Below, piece by piece: positions 54,117 through 63,218 of a stretch of 64,000 bases of DNA (position 1 is its first letter; every line of letters begins with the position of its first letter). Origin of the DNA: Ignatzschineria rhizosphaerae. GTDB taxonomy: Bacteria; Pseudomonadota; Gammaproteobacteria; Cardiobacteriales; Wohlfahrtiimonadaceae. The notes below the pieces were generated by a model that saw only the letters and a program-made list of their open reading frames with translations, did no database searches and was not told the origin of the DNA. The position numbers and the translations under genes are program-made. Location: the NCBI RefSeq assembly GCF_022655595.1, contig NZ_CP093379.1:2414501-2478500 (forward strand), given 5' to 3'.

Positions 54117-55058
54117 TTAGGCTTGAGCTTTTAAGAATGCTTCAATCTCTTCACGCCAAGGAATTGCTGGCTGAGCGCCCTCTTTCATCACCGCTAAAGC
54201 CCCTGCTGCATGCGCTATTTTCACAGCGTCAAAAAGCGTTTGATCTTCTAATAATGCCGTTACTAAAGCGCCATTAAAAGTATCACCCGCCCCAATGGTA
54301 TCTACAGCTTTCACCATAAATCCTGGCACTAACTCTCCGGTTCCACGTGAATCATCTTTTGTTTTCACACTCACCCAAGCACCTCTCTTTCCCAAGGTAA
54401 TAATCACTGTTTCAATCCCTTTTTGGTGCAAAGCTTGGGATGCTAAATCGGCATCTTTATCTGTTTCAACAGTAATACCTGTGAGGATCTGCGCCTCTGT
54501 TTCATTGGGCGTAATAATATCGATATTGGCTAAAAAAGCATCCGTTAAATCTCTTGCTGGAGCGGGATTGAGTACCACTTTAACGCCGGCATTTTTGGCT
54601 TTTTCTGCTGCTAATTCTAATGTTTCAATAGGCGTCTCTAGTTGCATTAAAAGCATATCCGCCGCCGTTATCTCAGAGATAAAAGGGGTGACTAGTTCAG
54701 GAGTCACATGGGCATTAGCACCGGCATAAATACCAATCATGTTTTCACCTTCATGATTTACAAAAATTAGCGCAACACCTGTTTTTTCACCTTTAATAAC
54801 CGTCATTAATGCAGTATTAATCTGATCTTTTTGAAATTGTGTGATCGCCCATTTTCCCACATCATCATCACCTACTGCTGCAATAAAGGTAATATTTGCT
54901 CCCGCTCGCCCCGCTGCAACCGCTTGATTGGCGCCTTTCCCCCCTAGTGCAACTTGATACTGATCTCCGGCAAGCGTTTCTCCTGGCAATAAAAAATGGG
55001 GAACTTTTAAAATATAATCCACATTGCTACTTCCTAAAACGATCAATTTTTTCTTCAT
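54117..55058 (-). CDS. rbsK: ribokinase
   Basis: 313 residues of the PfkB family. It phosphorylates ribose at O5 with ATP. Marks: SSNVDYILKVPHFLLPGETL, GGKGANQAVAAGRAGANI, NPAPARDL, ITPNETEAQILTG and the catalytic Asp in VDTIGAGDTFNGALVTALL. No ribose transporter or rbsD lies next to it. Single gene with terminator. Confidence 0.94.
   Translation of the reverse strand: MKKKLIVLGSSNVDYILKVPHFLLPGETLAGDQYQVALGGKGANQAVAAGRAGANITFIAAVGDDDVGKWAITQFQKDQINTALMTVIKGEKTGVALIFVNHEGENMIGIYAGANAHVTPELVTPFISEITAADMLLMQLETPIETLELAAEKAKNAGVKVVLNPAPARDLTDAFLANIDIITPNETEAQILTGITVETDKDADLASQALHQKGIETVIITLGKRGAWVSVKTKDDSRGTGELVPGFMVKAVDTIGAGDTFNGALVTALLEDQTLFDAVKIAHAAGALAVMKEGAQPAIPWREEIEAFLKAQA
54339..54354. 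promoter_or_regulatory. parS-like site inside rbsK
   Basis: GGTTCCACGTGAATCA matches TGTTNCACGTGAAACA at all but two defined positions, 1.9 kb from the site in metE. Confidence 0.35.
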
Positions 55059-55468
55059 TTTTTATGCCCTTTATCCTGCAAAATAATGTCTTAAGAATAG
55101 AAGCTCCTAAACCTTCCGTCAAGCACCAAGATCAAGCAGTTATCAATCCTTGCCAACATTTAAATTAAAGTCATTTATGGTAGATACCTATAACTAAAAG
55201 TAATATCCCTCCTTAAAAATATCGAGTCTTACTTCTTGCTTTTTTCTCACAGCTAGCCTATATCTAAATACAGGCTGTTCAAAATTTAAACTTAAAAGCT
55301 GAGTTCTCAAGATTTATAAAAGACCTACTATAATAATTTTTTTACTATCTTAGTTCTCACGATGTTTAAAAAAACTTAAATATAACAAAGAGATATTTCA
55401 AAATATCCAATTAACAGCTTTTGCTAGGATACACAACTAGATAGCAACCACAGTACGAAGGAGTAAAC
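55059..55468 (+). other. intergenic region before gltI with a repeated motif
   Basis: 410 bases, AT-rich, no gene. GAGTTCTCAAGATTTA (about 55301) and TAGTTCTCACGATGTTTA (about 55352) form a direct repeat spaced 51 bases, a possible regulator site for the glt operon. Confidence 0.4.
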
Positions 55469-56362
55469 ATGAAAAAAACGATTCTAGGGCTTGCATTATG
55501 CGGCCTAATTGCGATGCCGAGTGCAACAATTGCAGAAGAACTGACAGGCACATTAAAAAAAGTAAATGATACGGGATCTATTACCCTAGGTCATAGAGAA
55601 TCATCAATCCCCTACTCATACTATGATAATCAACAAAATGTCATTGGTTATTCCCATGAAGTTAGCTTAAAAATTGTAGAAGGTATTGAGAAAAAACTCG
55701 GTAAAAAAATCGATGTAAAACTGATGCCCATCACTTCACAAAACCGTATTCCACTAATGCGTAATGGTACCATTGACCTTGAGTGCGGTTCTACGACTCA
55801 TAACAAATCCCGTGCACAAGAAGCAGGCTTCACTAATACGATCTTTATCATTAATATCCGTATGATTACCGATAAAGATTCCGGCATCTCAAGCTTTGAT
55901 GATCTTAAAGATAAAGTGGTCATTACAACAGCAGGAACCACTTCTGAGCGAATTCTTCGTAATATGAATGCTGAAAAGAATATGAATATGCGTATTCAAG
56001 CAGCTAAAGACCATGGAGATGCATTTATGATGCTCTCTGATAATCGCGGAATTGCTTATGTAATGGACGACTCTCTTCTTTATGGTGAGCGTGCTAAATC
56101 CCCAAATCCAAGCCGTTGGGTTGTTACAGGGGAATCCCAAGACCAAGAAGCTTATGCATGTATGATGCGTAAAGATGACCCGCAATTTAAAGCACTTGCT
56201 GATGAAGTCATTGTTGAGCTTTCAAAATCAGGGGAAATGGAAGAGATCTACAACAAATGGTTTACTCAACCAATTCCTCCACGTAATGCAAACTTAGAAT
56301 TCCCACTTTCAGATAGCATGCGTGAGCTCTTTAAAAATCCAACTGATACACCGTATCAATAA
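55469..56362 (+). CDS. gltI: glutamate/aspartate ABC transporter, periplasmic binding protein
   Basis: 297 residues with signal peptide (MKKTILGLALCGLIAMPSATIAEE). SBP family 3: TGSITLGHRESSIPYSYYDNQQNVIGYSHE, ITSQNRIPLMRNGTIDLECGSTTHNKSRA, and DDLKDKVVITTAGTTSERILR. Very close in character to E. coli GltI, including the GSTTN-type ligand loop. First gene of a four-gene operon. Confidence 0.95.
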   Translation: MKKTILGLALCGLIAMPSATIAEELTGTLKKVNDTGSITLGHRESSIPYSYYDNQQNVIGYSHEVSLKIVEGIEKKLGKKIDVKLMPITSQNRIPLMRNGTIDLECGSTTHNKSRAQEAGFTNTIFIINIRMITDKDSGISSFDDLKDKVVITTAGTTSERILRNMNAEKNMNMRIQAAKDHGDAFMMLSDNRGIAYVMDDSLLYGERAKSPNPSRWVVTGESQDQEAYACMMRKDDPQFKALADEVIVELSKSGEMEEIYNKWFTQPIPPRNANLEFPLSDSMRELFKNPTDTPYQ

Positions 56363-56547
56363 CCAGTAGCGAGAAGGTTAGCCATTTGTTGACTCCTAAT
56401 GCCTAATTTCTCACTTATGAAATGCTAGGAAGAGGTCGCCCCCTCTTTCCTAGTATTTCTCGTCTTTAATAAAGTCAATAGAATCAATATTTTAATAATT
56501 CTCTCATGGCTTCATGAGATCACAATTTTATTAGTAAAGGTTTCTCT

Positions 56548-57279
56548 ATGTTTGGATTAGATTTTTCAATCTTATTTCAAGAGGCAGTTATTAACGAAAC
56601 CTATCTTGACTGGCTATTAGAGGGTGCAAAGTGGACCATCCTCTCATCTAGCGCCAGCTGGTTTCTCGCTCTCGTTCTTGGCATTATTGTCGGAACAATG
56701 CGGACTCTTCCCAGTAAAACTTTCAGATTTTTAGGGGCAACCTATGTCGAATGTTTACGTAATGTGCCCCTTATTGTTCAACTCTTTTTCTGGTATTACG
56801 TTTGGCCTAATCTTATGCCGAGCGTCTTTGGTGATTGGATTAAAGGCCAAGATCCCTTAGTACAGATGATGACCGCCGGTATCTTATGTCTTGGGCTCTT
56901 TACCTCTGCCCGTGTTGCTGAGCAAGTTCGCTCAAGTATTGAATCACTAGCAGGAGGGCAGATGCGTGCAGCGCTTGCCACAGGGTTAACCCTACCACAA
57001 GCTTATCGCTATGTTATTTTGCCACAAGCCCTACGCATTATTTTACCGCCAATGACCTCTGAGCTTCTTAACATCTTTAAGAACTCTTCTGTTCTTCAAA
57101 CCATTGGACTTGCCGAGCTTACAAGGCAAGCTGCGCAAATTAATGACTATACCGCAAAGGCTTATGAATCCTTCATTCTCGTTACCGTTGCCTATATCAT
57201 TATTAACGTAGCACTCATGTTTATAATGAAGCTCATTGAACGCTGGACACAGCTACCGACCTTTAAAGAAGGAGCTTAA
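56548..57279 (+). CDS. gltJ: glutamate/aspartate ABC transporter, permease GltJ
   Basis: 243 residues, His/Glu/Gln/Arg/opine-type permease. Long N-terminal segment then TYVECLRNVPLIVQLFFWYYVWP, ARVAEQVRSSIESL, the ABC-contact EAA loop region GGQMRAALATGLTLPQAYRYVILPQALRIILPP. Five helices. Separated from gltI by 185 bases without a terminator. Confidence 0.94.
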   Translation: MFGLDFSILFQEAVINETYLDWLLEGAKWTILSSSASWFLALVLGIIVGTMRTLPSKTFRFLGATYVECLRNVPLIVQLFFWYYVWPNLMPSVFGDWIKGQDPLVQMMTAGILCLGLFTSARVAEQVRSSIESLAGGQMRAALATGLTLPQAYRYVILPQALRIILPPMTSELLNIFKNSSVLQTIGLAELTRQAAQINDYTAKAYESFILVTVAYIIINVALMFIMKLIERWTQLPTFKEGA

Positions 57280-57281
57280 AT

Positions 57282-57974
57282 ATGGATAATTTTTCATTAG
57301 CAAGCCTCTTCTCTATTATTGGTGAAAACTATGAGTTTTTACTTCAAGGAATGGGCGTTAGTTTACGCATTACCGTCATTGCGATTATTGTAGGAATCTT
57401 ATGGGGGATTGTCTTAGCTGTATTAAGATTATATGCACCTAAACCAATTGCATGGATTGCAACTGGGTATGTAAACCTATTTCGTTCTATCCCTTTAATT
57501 ATGGTGTTAATGTGGTTCTATTTAGCAATAGGTCCCTCGGTGCAACAATACTTTGGGATTAGCAATACAGCAGGAGTAAGGCTCACTTGGGCAATCATCG
57601 CCTTCTCGCTCTTTGAAGCGGCATATTATTCAGAGATTATTCGAGCGGGGTTTAAAAGCGTGAGAAGCCAACAAATGTCGGCATCACTTGCGTTAGGGAT
57701 GACCAGAATCCAAGCGATTTATTATGTCATCTTACCGCAAGCACTACGCAACATGGTTCCGCTCCTATTAACACAAGCGATTATCCTCTTTCAAGATACA
57801 TCCCTTGTTTACATTATGAGCTTAAATGACTTCTTTAGAGCGACCGATATTATCGGTTATAACAATAATGCAAAAATGGAGATGATCCTCTTTGCAGGGT
57901 TTATCTACTTCATTATCTGCTTCTCGCTCTCAAGCTTAGTAAGAGTATTACAAAAAAGGAAACGCACAGCATGA
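57282..57974 (+). CDS. gltK: glutamate/aspartate ABC transporter, permease GltK
   Basis: 230 residues, second permease: YVNLFRSIPLIMVLMWFYLAIG, EAAYYSEIIRAGFKSV, and EAA loop QQMSASLALGMTRIQAIYYVILPQALRNMVPLL. It starts 2 bases after the gltJ stop and overlaps gltL by 4 bases. Confidence 0.94.
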   Translation: MDNFSLASLFSIIGENYEFLLQGMGVSLRITVIAIIVGILWGIVLAVLRLYAPKPIAWIATGYVNLFRSIPLIMVLMWFYLAIGPSVQQYFGISNTAGVRLTWAIIAFSLFEAAYYSEIIRAGFKSVRSQQMSASLALGMTRIQAIYYVILPQALRNMVPLLLTQAIILFQDTSLVYIMSLNDFFRATDIIGYNNNAKMEMILFAGFIYFIICFSLSSLVRVLQKRKRTA

Positions 57975-58702
57975 TCACCTATCAAAATGTTAGTAAATTT
58001 TATGGAGACTTTCAGGTTCTCAAAAACTGTTCCACTGAAATTGCCGAGAAAGAAGTCGTGGTTGTCTGTGGTCCATCAGGTTCGGGTAAATCAACATTAA
58101 TACAGTGCGCTAATGGCTTAGAGCCTTTTCAGCAAGGAGACATTATTATCAATGGACACTCTCTTGCAAATCCTAAGACCAATATTAATAAAGTAAGAAC
58201 CCAGGTAGGAATGGTGTTTCAGCACTTTGAGCTCTTTCCCAATATGTCGATTGAAAAAAACCTCATGTTAGCGCAGACAAAAGTGCTCAAACGCAGCAAA
58301 GATGAAGCGCACACCAAAGCATTAGCACTTCTTGATCGTGTGGGATTAAGTAAACATTTAGGAAAGTACCCCTCCCAGCTCTCCGGTGGGCAGCAGCAAC
58401 GAGTGGCGATCGCAAGAGCGCTAGCCATGGACCCTGTTGTTATGCTCTTTGATGAACCAACCTCAGCATTAGACCCAGAAATGATTCATGAAGTATTAGC
58501 AGTAATGACTGAGCTTGCCCAAGAGGGGATGACGATGATGTGTGTTACTCATGAGATGGGATTTGCAAGACAAGTGGCTGACCGCGTCATCTTTATTGAT
58601 GGCGGTGAGATTCATGATGATGTTTCTAAAAATGAATTCTTTGAAGGCGAGCCTAGTGATCGCGCGAAGTTATTCCTTAAAAATATCTTCCAATATGATT
58701 AA
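57971..58702 (+). CDS. gltL: glutamate/aspartate ABC transporter, ATPase GltL
   Basis: 243 residues, polar amino acid ABC ATPase. Walker [14 protein letters not shown] (about 34-46), Q loop [11 protein letters not shown], signature [15 protein letters not shown], Walker [16 protein letters not shown], and switch His in [11 protein letters not shown]. Last gene of the operon. Confidence 0.96.
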   Translation: MITYQNVSKFYGDFQVLKNCSTEIAEKEVVVVCGPSGSGKSTLIQCANGLEPFQQGDIIINGHSLANPKTNINKVRTQVGMVFQHFELFPNMSIEKNLMLAQTKVLKRSKDEAHTKALALLDRVGLSKHLGKYPSQLSGGQQQRVAIARALAMDPVVMLFDEPTSALDPEMIHEVLAVMTELAQEGMTMMCVTHEMGFARQVADRVIFIDGGEIHDDVSKNEFFEGEPSDRAKLFLKNIFQYD

Positions 58703-58826
58703 CTTCTTCAATAATGCCAGCCCTATGGCATTTAACTCTGAAGACTTACTCTAAATCCTAACACTTTATGAGTAAAACCGATCATCTCTTACTCTCCATT
58801 TTCAAACAAGAGATGGGCGGCATAAA

Positions 58827-58860
58827 AAGAGCGTTATAGCCTGCACTATAACGCTCTTTA
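58827..58860. terminator. bidirectional terminator after gltL
   Basis: AAAGAGCGTTATAG pairs perfectly with CTATAACGCTCTTT. Serves glt and possibly dpp from the other side. Confidence 0.92.
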
Positions 58861-58888
58861 TTTTATCCTAATCACTTCTTTAAACTAT

Positions 58889-59018
58889 TTATAGTATCGT
58901 AAAATCGGCTTAAAAATGACTAAATCAGATTGCCGGCATATCGGTTATGAAAAAGAACAAGAATCGTTCTTCTACGGCAGCGTGCAAGCTGATTTGATTC
59001 TCACCACCCTTTTTTACT
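58889..59018 (+). repeat. dispersed repeat, copy B
   Basis: ATAGTATCGTAAAATCGGCT, TTAAAAATGACT, GCCGGC, GGTTATGAAAAAGAACAAGA, then GTGCAAGCTGATTTGATT and a T-rich end. Same order as copy A at 42945-43147 (opposite strand), but with one core unit instead of four. Noncoding. Confidence 0.75.
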
Positions 59019-59040
59019 TTTAAGATCGTTTTTCTTAAAC

Positions 59041-60042
59041 TCAATCGACTATATCTAACTTAAAGCAAGCCACTTCATGCAGTAATCCTTTTGCATCAAG
59101 ATAAGTTTTAATCTCTGGTTGAGATTCTCGGCATTTATCAAATGCATGCTGACATCTTGCATGAAATGCACATCCCTTAGGGGGATTCAGAGGGCTTGGC
59201 AATTCTCCTGTTAATGTGATTTTCTCTCGCTTATTCTCTGGGTTTAACCTTGGTGTTGCCGATAAAAGCGCCTGCGTATAGGGATGCATAGGTTCTGAAA
59301 ATATCGCCTCTTTCGACGCTTTTTCCACTGCTTTTCCAAGATACATCACCATCACATCATTAGCGATATGTTCAACAACCGATAAATCATGAGAAATAAA
59401 GAGATAAGATAATCCTAAATCATCTTGCAGATCCATCATTAAGTTCAATACCTGCGCTTGGACAGATACATCAAGCGCTGAAACAGGTTCATCAGCTATC
59501 ACAATTTCAGGATTTAGCATTAACCCCCGAGCAATCGCAATTCTCTGACGTTGACCGCCTGAAAACATGTGCGGATAGCGATCATAAAATTCAGGGCGAA
59601 GCCCAACCTTTGACATAATTTCTAATACTCGCTCTTTTCGCTCAATTGAGTTTAGAGAAGTATTAATTAATAACGGCTCTTCTAATATTGAACCCACTTT
59701 TTTACGAGGATTTAAAGATCCGTAAGGGTTTTGGAAAATAATCTGAATTTTCTGCCGGCGAAGTGCGGCAGTTTTGGGATCATTTTTTAAAAGTGATTCA
59801 CCATGATATAAAAGCTCACCACTTGTGGGCGATTCAATCATCGTTAAGACTTTTGCAAGTGTTGATTTACCGCAACCAGATTCCCCTACAACGGCTAAAG
59901 TCTTCCCTTTTTCTAGCTCAAAAGAGATTCCATTGAGCGCTTTAACCTCGCCCTTTTCTTTTAAGAATCCTCGACTAACGGCATAATATTTAGCTAGCTG
60001 ATCTGCTTTTAAGATCGGCATTGTTTGATTAGGCGCTGTCAT
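59041..60042 (-). CDS. dppF: dipeptide ABC transporter, ATPase DppF
   Basis: 333 residues. Walker A GESGCGKSTLAKV, RQKIQIIFQNPYGSLNPRKKVG (oligopeptide-type Q loop), signature FSGGQRQRIAIARGL, Walker B IVIADEPVSALDVS. Cys-rich C-terminal motif PKGCAFHARCQHAFDKC, typical of the DppD/DppF group. Its start overlaps the end of dppD by one base (TAATG). Confidence 0.94.
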   Translation of the reverse strand: MTAPNQTMPILKADQLAKYYAVSRGFLKEKGEVKALNGISFELEKGKTLAVVGESGCGKSTLAKVLTMIESPTSGELLYHGESLLKNDPKTAALRRQKIQIIFQNPYGSLNPRKKVGSILEEPLLINTSLNSIERKERVLEIMSKVGLRPEFYDRYPHMFSGGQRQRIAIARGLMLNPEIVIADEPVSALDVSVQAQVLNLMMDLQDDLGLSYLFISHDLSVVEHIANDVMVMYLGKAVEKASKEAIFSEPMHPYTQALLSATPRLNPENKREKITLTGELPSPLNPPKGCAFHARCQHAFDKCRESQPEIKTYLDAKGLLHEVACFKLDIVD

Positions 60043-61037
60043 TACATCACCTCCTTATTCGGTCGATCTATGGTAAGTGTTGTTAAAGGGAAATGACATT
60101 TCACTAAGCGCTCCCCCATCTTCTGAAGTTCCGGCTCTAAAGTTGTACATTTTTCCTGTTTATACGGGCAGCGAGGATTAAGCAAGCAGCCCTTAGGGCG
60201 ATCATATTTACCCGGAACAACACCTGAGAGTGATTCAAGACGAGCTTGCCCTTTTGAGAATTCTGGCAATGATTTTAATAAGGCTTCGGTATAAGGGTGA
60301 AATGGCTCACTAAATAATTGATGAGATTTCGCCACTTCCACTACTTGCCCCGCATACATCACCACAATCTTATCCGCCGACTCCGCCACAAGCGCTAAAT
60401 CGTGTGTAATCAATAATAATGCCATCTCCTGCTCTTTTTGTAACTTTAAGAGTAAAGACATGATCTGACCTTGAATCGTCACATCTAAGGCGGTTGTTGG
60501 CTCATCTGCAATCAATAACTTAGGACTACACGCGATAGCCATTGCAATCATCACCCTTTGACTCATACCACCTGAGAGTTGGTGCGGATAGAGATTAAAT
60601 CGATTCGCCGCATCAGGAATCCCCACCTCTGATAATAGCTCGATTGTTCTTGCTTTACGCGCTTTTCGATTACCACCTTGATGAGCTTTCAAGGTCTCCA
60701 TGATTTGATAGCCCACCGTAAAAGAGGGATTTAAAGAGGTCATAGGATCTTGGAAGATCATCGCAACATCATCCCCTAAAATTCTCATACGTTCTTTACG
60801 TTTTAAAGTTTGAAGATCTCGCCCATCAAACTCTAAACTTGTTGCTGTCACGGTTCCTGGGAAATCTATTAACCCCATAATGGCTAAGGAACTCACAGAC
60901 TTCCCTGAACCTGATTCCCCGACAATACCGACAACTTCCCCTTTATCTACCGTATAACTAATACGATCTACTGCACGAAATCGGTCATTTTTTTCCCCAA
61001 ACTCTACGGTTAAGGTATCCACTTTTAAGAGTGTCAT
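60042..61037 (-). CDS. dppD: dipeptide ABC transporter, ATPase DppD
   Basis: 331 residues. Walker [39 protein letters not shown], signature [15 protein letters not shown], Walker [16 protein letters not shown]-terminal [17 protein letters not shown]. Pairs with DppF. Confidence 0.95.
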   Translation of the reverse strand: MTLLKVDTLTVEFGEKNDRFRAVDRISYTVDKGEVVGIVGESGSGKSVSSLAIMGLIDFPGTVTATSLEFDGRDLQTLKRKERMRILGDDVAMIFQDPMTSLNPSFTVGYQIMETLKAHQGGNRKARKARTIELLSEVGIPDAANRFNLYPHQLSGGMSQRVMIAMAIACSPKLLIADEPTTALDVTIQGQIMSLLLKLQKEQEMALLLITHDLALVAESADKIVVMYAGQVVEVAKSHQLFSEPFHPYTEALLKSLPEFSKGQARLESLSGVVPGKYDRPKGCLLNPRCPYKQEKCTTLEPELQKMGERLVKCHFPLTTLTIDRPNKEVM

Positions 61038-61061
61038 AAATTCTGCTCCTTTCCCTGAATA

Positions 61062-62027
61062 TTAAACTTTAAGTTTGGGATCAAGCGCATCACGAAGGCC
61101 ATCGCCCATAAGATTAAACGCTAATACCGTTAACAAAATTGCAATCCCGGGGAATGCAACAACCCACCACGCAGATTGCGCATATTGTAAAACATCGGAC
61201 AGCATCGTTCCCCACTCAGGTGTTGGTGGCTGCGCCCCCATTCCTAAGAAACCAAGCGCTGCCATATCCAAAATCGCATTTGAAAACCCTAAAGTCGCTT
61301 GGACAATTAAAGGGGCTAAACAGTTGGGTAAAATATTAATAAACATCTGCCGAAGATTTCCCGCGCCTGCCACTTTTGAAGCAACGACGTAATCTTTTTC
61401 CATCTCACTTAAAGTCGTTGCCCTTGTTAAACGCACATAATGCGGTAATGCCACAAAGGCGAGCGCTATAGAGGCATTCACAATGGAAGGGCCAAAAATT
61501 GCCACTAATACTAAAGCAAGTAATAGGCTTGGCAGCGCTAACATAATATCAACAACGCGCATAATTACGGCTTCTATAATGCCACCAAAGTAACCAGCGA
61601 GTAGTCCCAGTGTAATCCCCAATATTAAAGAGAGCACCACCACCACAACACCCACTAATAATGAGAGGCGCGCCCCATAAATAAGACGGCTTAAAATATC
61701 TCGTCCCACATCATCGGTACCTAAAATAAATTGCCATGAACCGCCTTCCATCCAAACGGGTGGCATCAGTAAACTGCCTCTAAACTGCTCGGAGGGAGAA
61801 TGGGGGGCAATAAAGTTTGCCAAAATGGCAATAGTGACAATAAAGAGAATAAAGCAGAGCCCCGCAACGGCACCTTTATTTTTCCTAAAATAGAACCAAA
61901 ACTGCTGCAAAGCACTTTGCGGCTTTTGGGCATAGAGTAACTCAGGTGAAACAGGTTGATTTGCCTCTAACTGCATTTCACCATCTTCTAAAATGACATT
62001 TAGATCATGATTATGATTTTGACTCAT
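61062..62027 (-). CDS. dppC: dipeptide ABC transporter, permease DppC
   Basis: 321 residues. N-terminal cytoplasmic stretch, then QFWFYFRKNKGAVAGLCFILFIV (OppC_N), GTDDVGRDILSRLIYGARLSLLVG, and the EAA region EKDYVVASKVAGAGNLRQMFINILPNCLAPLI. Six helices. Confidence 0.95.
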   Translation of the reverse strand: MSQNHNHDLNVILEDGEMQLEANQPVSPELLYAQKPQSALQQFWFYFRKNKGAVAGLCFILFIVTIAILANFIAPHSPSEQFRGSLLMPPVWMEGGSWQFILGTDDVGRDILSRLIYGARLSLLVGVVVVVLSLILGITLGLLAGYFGGIIEAVIMRVVDIMLALPSLLLALVLVAIFGPSIVNASIALAFVALPHYVRLTRATTLSEMEKDYVVASKVAGAGNLRQMFINILPNCLAPLIVQATLGFSNAILDMAALGFLGMGAQPPTPEWGTMLSDVLQYAQSAWWVVAFPGIAILLTVLAFNLMGDGLRDALDPKLKV

Positions 62028-62037
62028 CTGATCCCCC

Positions 62038-63054
62038 TTATTTATGTCTGATACGAGGATTCACGACCCCGTAAAGTAGATCTACAACTAAGTTCACAAG
62101 GATAATGAGCGTTGCAACTAACAATACGCCACCTTGAACCACAGGATAATCTCGGCGCTGCAACGCTTCAATTAACCAACGTCCAACACCTGGCCATGAA
62201 AAGATGGTCTCTGTTAATATCGCACCGCCAAGCATTGTCCCCACTTGTAAACCAATAACAGTAACTACGGGAATCAAAGCATTTCTAAGTGCATGAATTA
62301 AGATAATTCGCCCGCGCCCTAAGCCCTTAGCTCTTGCCGTTAAAATATAATCTTCACTTAAAACTTCAAGCATAGAAGAGCGAGTCATTCGTACTATGAC
62401 TGCTAAAGGGATCGTTCCTAGCACAATTGCCGGTAAGATAATATGATGCACCGCATCCCAAAAATCTCCCTCTTCCCCAAAGAAGAAGGTATCAATGAGC
62501 ATAAACCCTGTTAAAGGATCTCGATCATCTAAAAACACCATATCACTCACACGTCCTGATACCGGTGTTAAGTCAAACTGCACAGAGACAAGCAAAATAA
62601 GCATCATCCCCCACCAGAAGATCGGCATAGAATAACCCGTTAAAGAGATCCCAACTGCCGTATGATCAAAGATGGATCCTCGTTTTACCGCTGCTAAAAC
62701 ACCTGTTGGGATGCCGACAATCACGGCAAAAAGCATGGCACAAATCGCAAGCTCTAATGTTGCTTTAAAACGCGGGACAAACTCCGTCCAAACGGGTCTT
62801 TGCGTCACAAGAGAGTTTCCTAAATCTCCGTGGAAAATCCCTTTTAAATAATCCCAATACTGAATGATATAAGGCTGGTCATAGCCAAATTGCGCACGAA
62901 GCTCAGCATATCTTTCGGGGGTAATTCCACGCTCCCCTGCTAAAATTAAGATAGGGTCACCCGGAATCAGATGGATAAAGATAAACGTTAATAGCGTAAT
63001 CCCAATAAATGTCGGGATGACCATACCAAAACGCCGAAAGAAAAATTGAATCAT
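62038..63054 (-). CDS. dppB: dipeptide ABC transporter, permease DppB
   Basis: 338 residues from ATG 63054 (MIQFFFRRFGMVIPTFIG); an upstream ATG at 63096 adds non-family residues. FIHLIPGDPILILAGERG, YWDYLKGIFHGDLGNSL, EAA region SEDYILTARAKGLGRGRIILIHALRNALIPVVTVIG. Standard DppB. Confidence 0.94.
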   Translation of the reverse strand: MIQFFFRRFGMVIPTFIGITLLTFIFIHLIPGDPILILAGERGITPERYAELRAQFGYDQPYIIQYWDYLKGIFHGDLGNSLVTQRPVWTEFVPRFKATLELAICAMLFAVIVGIPTGVLAAVKRGSIFDHTAVGISLTGYSMPIFWWGMMLILLVSVQFDLTPVSGRVSDMVFLDDRDPLTGFMLIDTFFFGEEGDFWDAVHHIILPAIVLGTIPLAVIVRMTRSSMLEVLSEDYILTARAKGLGRGRIILIHALRNALIPVVTVIGLQVGTMLGGAILTETIFSWPGVGRWLIEALQRRDYPVVQGGVLLVATLIILVNLVVDLLYGVVNPRIRHK

Positions 63055-63103
63055 AATATTTCCATGATGGCTGATTAAACAATAAGAAAGATCCAAATAA
63101 AAG

Positions 63104-63169
63104 AGCGCCAGAAACGATACTGGCGCTTATTTTGATCGTCTACTGTGATTAAAACTTATCACAGTAGAC
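63104..63169 (-). promoter_or_regulatory. two hairpins between dppA and dppB
   Basis: GCGCCA/TGGCGC (63105-63126) with T's after it on the minus strand, and a perfect 12-base stem GTCTACTGTGAT/ATCACAGTAGAC (63138-63169). They probably end most dppA transcripts or protect dppA mRNA, giving more binding protein than permease. Confidence 0.7.
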
Positions 63170-63218
63170 TCCTCATAAAGAGTAGATCTTATCAATTTTT
63201 AAAGAACAACAATTGTCA

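Noticed and set aside
54295-54729. 144-codon ORF antisense to rbsK
   Set aside because: It is a shadow of ribokinase; no signal of its own.
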